Part shown: positions 53,730 to 60,893 of the stretch, in pieces
Layout: every line of letters starts with the position of its first letter
Numbering within the stretch: the first letter of the stretch is position 1
Assembly: GCA_022769125.1 (NCBI GenBank)
Contig: JALEKN010000062.1
Location: 29,870 to 93,869 of the forward strand
Length of the DNA stretch: 64,000 bases
Origin: Agathobacter sp.
GTDB lineage: Bacteria > Bacillota > Clostridia > Lachnospirales > Lachnospiraceae
Reading direction: 5' to 3'
The notes under the pieces: model-generated
What the model was told of the DNA's origin: nothing
Databases searched by the model: none
What the model saw: the letters and a program-made list of their open reading frames with translations, nothing else
Program-made: the position numbers and the translations under genes

Positions 53730-55499
53730 ATGACACAAGAGATTTTGGACGCAATTAATGAAAACCTGTTTGCTGTCTGGTTTTTGATCGGCGCCGCATT
53801 GGTATTCTGGATGCAGGCAGGATTTGCGATGGTAGAGGCAGGATTTACCAGAGCAAAGAACACAGGTAACATTCTTATGAAGAACCTTATGGACTTCTGT
53901 ATTGGTACGATTACATTTATCCTGATCGGATTTTCATTCCTGCTCGGAGAGGACATCCTTGGATTCATCGGAAAACCGGGACTGGACGTATTTACTGCGT
54001 ATGCAAATTTTGATTGGTCAAATTTCGTATTTAACCTTGTATTCTGCGCAACGACAGCAACCATCGTATCCGGAGCAATGGCTGAGAGAACCAAGTTCTT
54101 ATCTTACTGCATTTATTCCGCTGTAATCTCCGCATTGATCTACCCAATCGAGGCTCACTGGATCTGGGGCGGCGGCTGGCTTGCACAGATGGGATTTCAT
54201 GATTTTGCTGGTTCCTGTGCGATTCACATGGTTGGTGGTACTTGCGCTCTTATCGGAGCAAAGCTCCTTGGACCAAGAATTGGTAAGTTTGGATATGACA
54301 AGGATGGAAAAGTATGTAAGGTCAATGCAATTCCGGGACATAATATTACCGCTGGCGCTTTAGGATGCTTCATCCTCTGGTTCGGCTGGTATGGATTTAA
54401 CGGTGCAGCCTGTACCTCCGTTTCACAGCTTGGCTCTGTATTCCTTACCACAACAATGGCTCCTGGAGTAGCAACTGTTGTATGTATGATCTTTACCTGG
54501 ATCAAATATGGCAAGCCGGATGTATCCATGTGTCTGAATGCTTCACTTGCCGGACTTGTAGCAATCACCGCTCCGTGTGATGTAACGGATGCATTTGGTT
54601 CTATCATTATTGGCGCTGTTGCAGGCTTATTGGTATGCTTTGGTGTATGGCTTCTTGACTATAAGCTTCATGTAGATGACCCGGTTGGTGCAGTAGCTGT
54701 TCACTTTATGAACGGTATCTGGGGAACGATTGCAGTTGGTCTTTTCGCAACCGATACAGCTCCGGGATATTCTATCGCAGATGCTGATGGAAATGTAATG
54801 AAAGGTTTGTTCTATGGCGGCGGATTTAAGCTTCTTGGAATCCAGTTACTTGGTGTGATTACAGTAATGGCATGGGCAGTTGTTACTATTACAATCGCAT
54901 TTTTGATCATCAAGGCAGTTGTCGGTCTGCGTGTATCTGAGGAAGAGGAAATCACAGGTCTTGATATTACCGAGCATGGTCTTTCCTCTGCTTATGCAGG
55001 ATTCTCCATCATGGATGTATCCGATTCTACAATGTCTGTAAATGAGAACACAGACCTCGGAGTAGACGATTACGATTCCGCTTCCGCTGCAAAGAAGGCA
55101 GCAGCAGTTCCGGTTGTCTCCGCGACAGTACCATCTGCAGCAACCGGTATTTACAAAGTTGTTATCATTGCAAAGCTAAGCCGTTACGACAAGCTTCGTA
55201 AGGCACTCAATGATCTTGGTGTAACCGGTATGACCGTAACACAGGTTATGGGATGTGGCGTACAGAAGGGATCAGGCGAGAAATACCGTGGTGTTGAGAT
55301 GGATGCTACCCTGCTTCCTAAGGTTAAGATGGAAGTTGTCGTAAGCAAGATTCCGGTTGAGGATGTAGTTGATGTAGCAAAGAGAACACTCTACACCGGA
55401 CATATCGGAGATGGAAAGATCTTTGTATATGATGTTGCAAAAGTTGTTAAAGTACGTACCGGAGAAGAAGGCTTTGCCGCTCTTCAGGACGTCGAATAA
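53730..55499 (+). CDS. ammonium channel fused to a C-terminal PII (GlnB/GlnK) domain
   Basis: A 589-residue fusion. Residues about 1-405 are a full Amt/Rh-type channel with 11 helices; the paired pore histidines appear in CAIHMVGG and AVHFMNGIWG. A Ser/Ala/Asp-rich linker (about 406-473) leads to a complete PII domain (474-589): GVTGMTVTQVMGCGVQKG, a T-loop with Tyr519 in KYRGVE, then LPKVKMEVVV, and TGHIGDGKIFVYDV plus KVRTGEE for nucleotide binding. The sensor that normally plugs the channel in trans is thus tethered. Downstream of two GSIII genes; AGGAGGAAAAG precedes the ATG. Gene symbol left blank because of the fusion. Confidence 0.93.
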   Translation: MTQEILDAINENLFAVWFLIGAALVFWMQAGFAMVEAGFTRAKNTGNILMKNLMDFCIGTITFILIGFSFLLGEDILGFIGKPGLDVFTAYANFDWSNFVFNLVFCATTATIVSGAMAERTKFLSYCIYSAVISALIYPIEAHWIWGGGWLAQMGFHDFAGSCAIHMVGGTCALIGAKLLGPRIGKFGYDKDGKVCKVNAIPGHNITAGALGCFILWFGWYGFNGAACTSVSQLGSVFLTTTMAPGVATVVCMIFTWIKYGKPDVSMCLNASLAGLVAITAPCDVTDAFGSIIIGAVAGLLVCFGVWLLDYKLHVDDPVGAVAVHFMNGIWGTIAVGLFATDTAPGYSIADADGNVMKGLFYGGGFKLLGIQLLGVITVMAWAVVTITIAFLIIKAVVGLRVSEEEEITGLDITEHGLSSAYAGFSIMDVSDSTMSVNENTDLGVDDYDSASAAKKAAAVPVVSATVPSAATGIYKVVIIAKLSRYDKLRKALNDLGVTGMTVTQVMGCGVQKGSGEKYRGVEMDATLLPKVKMEVVVSKIPVEDVVDVAKRTLYTGHIGDGKIFVYDVAKVVKVRTGEEGFAALQDVE

Positions 55500-55563
55500 T
55501 TTGCACTAATCCTAAGTGGTTAGTGAATCTAATCCCCTTAGATGTTAATATACATTAGCATGG

Positions 55564-55591
55564 AAAGACCCCGGAGCATCCGGGGTCTTTT
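55564..55591 (+). terminator. intrinsic terminator of amt-PII
   Basis: Perfect 11 bp stem AAAGACCCCGG / CCGGGGTCTTT around AGCAT, followed by T. Confidence 0.95.
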
Positions 55592-55642
55592 CATGTCCAT
55601 AAAGTGAACAAGATTTGTGTGCCATATACTTATAAAGCGTGA

Positions 55643-55648
55643 TATAAT
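55643..55648 (+). promoter_or_regulatory. extended -10 element for the SGNH hydrolase gene
   Basis: TGATATAAT gives a TATAAT at 55643-55648 with the TG extension; a -35 is not obvious. It lies 33 bases before the start. Confidence 0.6.
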
Positions 55649-55681
55649 GTAAGAAAAAGTATGGAAAAGGGGAGTAAGAAA

Positions 55682-56305
55682 ATGAATGATAAAGAATTGA
55701 AACTGGAAAATTATATAAAGGCGAATCAGAGTGCGAAGAAAGGACAGATCGTATTTGCGGGATCTTCTTTGATGGAAATGTTTCCAATCAACGAGCTGCT
55801 TAAGGAACACAACGACCCGACAATCATCTATAACCGCGGAATTGGTGGGTATATCTCAGAAGAGCTTCTTGCACATGTAGATGCACTTGTTACGGATCTT
55901 GCACCGCGCAAGGTATTTATCAATATTGGAACAAATGATCTGAGCCGGGCGGATTTCCCGATCAGTGCTCTCATGGAAAATTACGATAAGATTCTTACCG
56001 AAATTGAGGGCAAAGTGCCGGGGGTACAGATTTACCTGATGGCATATTATCCGATCAATTATGAGGCAGCGGAAGAGTATATGAAGCCGTGCCTTAAGGT
56101 GAGGACAAACGAGAAGATAAATGAGGCGAACAAAGCCGTTGAAAAGCTGGCAGAGGCACATAAACAGCGTTACATCGACGTAAACCGTAACCTAAGGGAC
56201 GGGCAGGGACGCCTGAAAGCGGAATACACCATCGAAGGTATGCATATCAAAAAGGAAGGATATGCAGCAATCTACGAGGATGTAATGCGTTATGTAAAAG
56301 AATAG
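55682..56305 (+). CDS. SGNH/GDSL hydrolase
   Basis: A 207-residue esterase/lipase-like enzyme. Block I nucleophile Ser is in VFAGSSLMEMFP, block II Gly in NRGIGG, block III Asn in INIGTNDLSR, and block V His in EGMHIKKEGYAAIY, so the catalytic set is complete. No signal peptide: cytoplasmic, perhaps a deacetylase or lysophospholipase. I use ATG 55682 with GGGGAG well spaced; the frame is open seven codons upstream. It is convergent with the EAL gene (2-base gap). Confidence 0.88.
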   Translation: MNDKELKLENYIKANQSAKKGQIVFAGSSLMEMFPINELLKEHNDPTIIYNRGIGGYISEELLAHVDALVTDLAPRKVFINIGTNDLSRADFPISALMENYDKILTEIEGKVPGVQIYLMAYYPINYEAAEEYMKPCLKVRTNEKINEANKAVEKLAEAHKQRYIDVNRNLRDGQGRLKAEYTIEGMHIKKEGYAAIYEDVMRYVKE

Positions 56306-56307
56306 GG

Positions 56308-58575
56308 CTACGAGAACTTCTGCTCAAATTCATCGACCGGGACAGGCTTGGAATAGTAATATCCCTGAATGAGGTTGCAACCGATGGAGGTTACGAAATC
56401 AAGCTGCTCCCGCGTCTCAACCCCCTCTACAATGATGCCCATGTGGAGGTCTTTGATCATACGGACTATATCATTTAAAATCATCTTACTGCGTTCGATA
56501 TGGCCTGTTTGGCTTAAGAAGCCCATATCAATCTTAATGACATCCATCTCTATATCCTTTAAGGAATTTAAAGAGGAATATCCACTTCCAAAGTCATCAA
56601 TTTCAATAATGAAACCATAGGAGCGAAGCCTGCTTAAGGTATCGTTTTGCTGTTCCTTTGAGCGGGACAGGACAGTCTCAGTAATTTCAATCTTGAGACT
56701 CCTCGGCGAAATCTGATATTTTTCCACAAGAGAAGTAAAGGCCTGATATAGGTCAACATGGTAGAAATCATGCCCGGATACATTGACGGAGATATAAAGA
56801 TCCTCGCGTCCGCGCTGCTTCCACGCGGAGAGTTTTTGGGCAGCCTGTTCCCAAATATATGCATCAACTTTGGTGATGACTGCGGACTCCTCGAGAACCG
56901 GAATGAAATCTCCCGGGGAGATCATGCCTAGTTCCGGATGGATCCAGCGCACCAGAGCCTCAGCACCAAGCCATTTTCCGGTGGATGCATCTACCTGCGG
57001 CTGCAGGAACATTACGAATTGATGACTGCATAGCGCAGAATCCATTTCATCAAGAATCCAGCGTTTGCGGCGGGTATTCTCCGATAGCTGCGGGGAATAA
57101 TAACCGAGCACAACGGAATAGTCATGTTTAATCTGCTCAATGACAAGCTTTGCCTTGTCACACATGTTAGAAACCGGCTCATTGTGGTCCGTGACCGGAT
57201 ATACGCCGGCGTTCATATATATTTTGTATTGGGAGTTACCAAACTCCTGCCGCATCTGTGCGATACATTGATCGAAAAGTTCTTCTTTAAAATTCTGCTT
57301 TCTTGCTAAAATCGCAAATTCATCGTCCGCAAGCCGCCCGTAAACAGAGCCCGGACGGTATATAGAGCGGAGGATGGCAGATTCCCGCTTCAATACATTG
57401 TCTCCCATCTCTCGTCCGAACAATTCGTTGTAGAATTTGAATCCGTAAATATCGCTGACAATAAGCAGATAATCGGTGTCAGGGTGTTCACGCAGTTCTT
57501 TTTGGACCGTCTGGAAAAAATAAGTCTGACTGTATATGCCGGTCAGCTGGTCATGGGTCATCTGGTAAAGTGCTTCCCTGCGCGCGTACACTTCCTCAGT
57601 AACATTGTGGAATTCAAAGGAGTATCCGACAATTTCCTTGCCTGCAAGCAGGCGGCGGATCACGATATTGTAGATGGAAGTACTTCCATCCGCTACAATC
57701 GGGGTTTCCTGATAAGACATATCATTACGGCCGGAGCGCACCATCTCGGAAAGGGCTTTGTGAAACAGCTCCTGAACGTCAGCATGGCACTCTAACCATT
57801 CTCCGGATTTGTTGCGGTAGATCTGTACAAGCTCATGGTCAAACACGTAAATGGCGGAAGCCGACTCGGTTACAATCAGATTCCGGGCCTGATTGCGAAC
57901 CAGGTGCGGGACATAACTGTATGACAGATAGCAGATCAGATTGGCGGCAAGGCTGTAAAAGTATGCACCAAGATCCAGGTCGGAATGAGACAGATTGTTG
58001 ATGCTTGCAGCGAGCAGCGAAAGCGTGGTGGTCAGAAAGATAATGGAAAATTTCTCCCTGGTAAAACGGTCAAAAGAGAAGATGGTGCGCTTTACCAGCG
58101 GATAAATGACCAGACACACTAAAAGCATGCATGCCGTCATATGGATATAGAACAATGGACGCAGATTGACTGTTTTATAGATGCGCATTCCCCACATGGT
58201 TAAAGGCTCAACATCAAAGTATAACGGATAAAATGCATTGATTATGAGGAGTGCTCCGTCTATGCAGCCAAAGATTGAAAATGCGCGTCTGACAGCGGGT
58301 ACTTCGTCAAAAACCTGCGTGTATTTCTGGATGAAGATAACCATCGTAATAAGAAGAAAGTACAGGCATACAGAATAAAAACTCATCAGAAACCGGATAA
58401 GGGGGAGGCTTGCAGTGTGAAAGAGCAACAGCTGCAAAGCACACGTAACAATAACAATAACCATCATGAAAAGCGCATGGATGCTGATATCGTCCTTGTG
58501 AATATGTACGCTATGAAGATTCCAACCGGCAAAAAGTATAAGTGCGATCAATGAAATCGACAAAAACAGGTGCAT
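56308..58575 (-). CDS. membrane sensor with degenerate GGDEF and intact EAL domain
   Basis: A 755-residue cyclic di-GMP protein. About 7 membrane helices fill residues 1-235, followed by a PAS-like region (about 240-335). The GGDEF domain (about 340-490) is degenerate: GRLADDEF, with Ala-Asp in place of Gly-Gly. The EAL domain (about 510-750) keeps AEALVRW, NVSGHDF, EITETV, DDFGSGYSS, KIDMGF and VEGVETREQL, so it should hydrolyse c-di-GMP. The membrane part probably senses an external signal. AAAGGAGAG precedes the ATG. It is monocistronic on the minus strand. Confidence 0.93.
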   Translation of the reverse strand: MHLFLSISLIALILFAGWNLHSVHIHKDDISIHALFMMVIVIVTCALQLLLFHTASLPLIRFLMSFYSVCLYFLLITMVIFIQKYTQVFDEVPAVRRAFSIFGCIDGALLIINAFYPLYFDVEPLTMWGMRIYKTVNLRPLFYIHMTACMLLVCLVIYPLVKRTIFSFDRFTREKFSIIFLTTTLSLLAASINNLSHSDLDLGAYFYSLAANLICYLSYSYVPHLVRNQARNLIVTESASAIYVFDHELVQIYRNKSGEWLECHADVQELFHKALSEMVRSGRNDMSYQETPIVADGSTSIYNIVIRRLLAGKEIVGYSFEFHNVTEEVYARREALYQMTHDQLTGIYSQTYFFQTVQKELREHPDTDYLLIVSDIYGFKFYNELFGREMGDNVLKRESAILRSIYRPGSVYGRLADDEFAILARKQNFKEELFDQCIAQMRQEFGNSQYKIYMNAGVYPVTDHNEPVSNMCDKAKLVIEQIKHDYSVVLGYYSPQLSENTRRKRWILDEMDSALCSHQFVMFLQPQVDASTGKWLGAEALVRWIHPELGMISPGDFIPVLEESAVITKVDAYIWEQAAQKLSAWKQRGREDLYISVNVSGHDFYHVDLYQAFTSLVEKYQISPRSLKIEITETVLSRSKEQQNDTLSRLRSYGFIIEIDDFGSGYSSLNSLKDIEMDVIKIDMGFLSQTGHIERSKMILNDIVRMIKDLHMGIIVEGVETREQLDFVTSIGCNLIQGYYYSKPVPVDEFEQKFS

Positions 58576-58644
58576 GATTCTCTCCTTTATAAAATAGTGA
58601 TAATTCTGCTTTTATTTTACACGAAAAATGTGCAAAAGAATAGT

Positions 58645-59376
58645 CTAAACAGATGCTTTGGAATCTTCTGCCTTCCGATAAAATTCAAGGGAGGCAAAAG
58701 GAACCTTCGCTTCATTGCATAGGCTGACGATTATCTTGTCCGGGTAAGAAGCTACGTATGGATGCAGCAGATCCCCAAGGTGAGCCTGATTGCGGTATTC
58801 CACACGGAAAGATGCAACAGGAAAATCTTTTGGAAGATACGCCTGTGCGACCATAATGTACTTGCCGTTGTTCATGTGATGATTTGTGTCTAAAAAGTAG
58901 CGCTGCACCGGAATCGGTTCCTCGGGAACTGCATCTTCCGGAAGGATAATCTTGCGGTTGGTCTTTTCTATTGCGAGCGGAGTGCCTAGTTCATAGCGGT
59001 CGCCGATATCGGCAGGAATGCGGGTTGGCTTTCCTGTGGCAAGATCTACAAGAACCCAGAGTGAATCCGCACATGCGATGCAATTTCCTGCATCATCCTG
59101 TATCGCATAGTTGCGGGAACCGAACATGCCTTTCAGATTGTATGGAAACGTCTGGATCCGGATGTGCTCTCCGAGACGCGGAAGGCGTTCAATACTAACA
59201 TGATAGGAGACCACGACCCAGCCGACTTTGTGCTCATTTAAATAGTCAACGCCGATGCCAAGATCCTCGGACTGGAAGGTACTGCAGTCCTGAAAGTAAT
59301 CAATCAGTCCCAAAACAGTCAGATTCTGGTTGGAATCGACCTCACTGTAACGGACTCTGCTGTCAAATTCATACAT
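58645..59376 (-). CDS. acyl-ACP thioesterase
   Basis: A 243-residue double-hotdog thioesterase of the FatA/FatB-like bacterial family. The first hotdog opens MYEFDSRVRYSEVDSNQNLTVLGLIDYFQDCSTFQSEDLG; the second has the catalytic segment LDTNHHMNNGKYIMVAQ. It would release free fatty acids from acyl carrier protein. Its upstream region is the left arm of the inverted repeat at 59426-59936, read in the same orientation. Upstream GGAAATGTAA is a modest ribosome binding site. Confidence 0.88.
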   Translation of the reverse strand: MYEFDSRVRYSEVDSNQNLTVLGLIDYFQDCSTFQSEDLGIGVDYLNEHKVGWVVVSYHVSIERLPRLGEHIRIQTFPYNLKGMFGSRNYAIQDDAGNCIACADSLWVLVDLATGKPTRIPADIGDRYELGTPLAIEKTNRKIILPEDAVPEEPIPVQRYFLDTNHHMNNGKYIMVAQAYLPKDFPVASFRVEYRNQAHLGDLLHPYVASYPDKIIVSLCNEAKVPFASLEFYRKAEDSKASV

Positions 59377-59425
59377 TTACATTTCCTCACTTTACTTAAA
59401 AATTCTCCGCAGCCGCGAAAAATGC

Positions 59426-59936
59426 TGCATCCAACATGATAAAACCTCTCTCTATGCGCTTTCCCTTTTGAAAAAAGCGATTCCGCAAAAATTGCAGAAA
59501 TTCTTTCAAACGCTCCGGCGGTGATTAGGTTGTGTCTTATATTGGCTTTGACACTCCCTGCCCGGCTGTTGCGCGGTAGGCGGACTTTTCTGTCGGCCTT
59601 CCTAGTTTTTCTATGGCAGGCAGCCTTTCGAAGTTGTTATTATGAGCATGCTCCTCAAAACTCGCGCCAAGGTTATTTCATTTATATATGTTACGAGCTC
59701 AGACAGTCGTCGCATGCTCCCATTTCGCGCGGCCTGCCTGCCAAGAAAAACACGAAAGCCCTCAGAAGAAAAGTCCGCCTATCCGCGAACAGCCGGGCGG
59801 GAGTGCTCAAACCTATAGAAGATAGAACTTATAAGTAAACCGCCGGAGCGGTTGAATTAGAATTTCACAATTTGCAGCGGTGCTTTTCTACAAAAGGGAA
59901 CGCGCAGAGAAGATGATGTTGTTATGCTGGATGCGG
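59426..59936. repeat. inverted pair of the dispersed structured repeat, copies B-left and B-right
   Basis: Two arms, 59426-59624 (minus orientation) and 59729-59936 (plus orientation), are imperfect inverted copies separated by about 100 bases. Shared blocks include GCCTGCCTGCCA with variants, AAAAGTCCGCCTA, ACAGCCGGGC, CACCGCCGGAGCG (CTAATC or AAAC before it), TTTTCTACAAAAGGGAA-like ends and ATGYTGGATGCR. The left arm matches copy A at 11390-11526 best. Each arm can form the 8 bp core hairpin in the left copy (TTCTGCAA/TTGCGGAA); the right arm has lost it. No convincing gene lies in this 592-base gap. It separates the thioesterase (minus) and yigZ (minus). Confidence 0.75.
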
Positions 59937-59968
59937 ATATGTTGGTTCGCAACTGCCTGCAAAAGGGT

Positions 59969-60631
59969 TTAAAGGAGAACCGGCTGTTTGTCAATGACTC
60001 CGTAGGCGACTTGATCGCCCCATGAGAGAAGGGCGGTGCCATTTGTAGCTTCAGTGACAGCCTTCTGTATTGCATCCTTTTGGAGGATGGGAACGAGTAC
60101 CTCAAAGGTAACATCTGCACCATAGTCAGAGTTTAGGATGCAGAGCTGCTGCTGACCGAACAGATATTGTAGTTTTCCAACTCCGTTGTAGTCGGTGCGG
60201 ACCGATAGACGGTACCCCTCCTGGCGCTCTAAAATGTGACAGGCATCAAGACCGGCGTGGACTGCAGCCTGATAAGCTCTGACAAGACCGCCGGTTCCAA
60301 GAAGGACACCTCCAAAGTAGCGGGTGACAACAACGGCAAGATTGGTAAGATTCTCCTTCAGCAGAACATCCAGCATGGGGCGTCCAGCAGTCTGGGCGGG
60401 TTCGCCGTCATCGGAACACCGCGTCAGCTCCTGACGCATACCAATGACGTATGCCGAACAGTTGTGTCGTGCGTCCCAATATTTCTTCTTCATTTCGTTG
60501 ATAAAATCAGCAGCCTCCTCCTCGGAGGTTACTGCGCGGACGGTTGCGATAAAGCGTGACTTTTTTTCGACAATTTCTCCTTCGCCGGCCTTGTATATGA
60601 TGCGGATATTTTCGTCTGCACTATTTGCCAT
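59969..60631 (-). CDS. YigZ/IMPACT family protein
   Basis: A 220-residue protein of the YigZ (UPF0029/IMPACT) family. The N-terminal domain (IVEKKSRFIATVRAVTSEEEAADFINEMKKKYWDARHNCSAYVIG) and the segment RCSDDGEPAQTAGRPMLDVL are diagnostic, followed by LTNLAVVVTRYFGGVLLGTGGLVRAYQAA. The C-terminal part is ferredoxin-like. Role unknown; eukaryotic IMPACT tunes translation. I use ATG 60631, with GAGGG well spaced; the frame is open 19 codons further. It lies between the inverted repeat and the PBP gene, divergent from the latter. Confidence 0.9.
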   Translation of the reverse strand: MANSADENIRIIYKAGEGEIVEKKSRFIATVRAVTSEEEAADFINEMKKKYWDARHNCSAYVIGMRQELTRCSDDGEPAQTAGRPMLDVLLKENLTNLAVVVTRYFGGVLLGTGGLVRAYQAAVHAGLDACHILERQEGYRLSVRTDYNGVGKLQYLFGQQQLCILNSDYGADVTFEVLVPILQKDAIQKAVTEATNGTALLSWGDQVAYGVIDKQPVLL

Positions 60632-60893
60632 AAATTCCCTCTTTGCTTTATAAAATGTATATTTTCCCCAGAAATTGTGCATACCCATACTGTTGTGGGC
60701 AGCCTAACTTGCAATGGTCGAAATCAGTACCTATAATACCACAACAGCAGGAGTGGTTTCAAATTTTTCTTCCTATTTTACAGATACTTTGCTATAATGA
60801 GCGAAAGCGAATGGACTTGCTTATTGTTTTTTGCGGTAAGATCCGCAATATGCGCAAGAAGAATACATAGGGATGTTTTTAAGGAGGCCGAAT

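Noticed and set aside
59521..59838. 105-codon plus-strand frame across the inverted repeat
   Set aside because: Arg/Leu-rich product without a start signal, crossing both arms and the spacer; typical chance frame in repeat DNA.
59924..60025. 33-codon frame starting MLDADMLVRN at the right end of the inverted repeat
   Set aside because: It runs antisense through the end of yigZ with a poor ribosome binding site; the left arm's matching frame stops after 13 codons. I treat the shared ATGYTGGATGCR as part of the repeat, not as genes.
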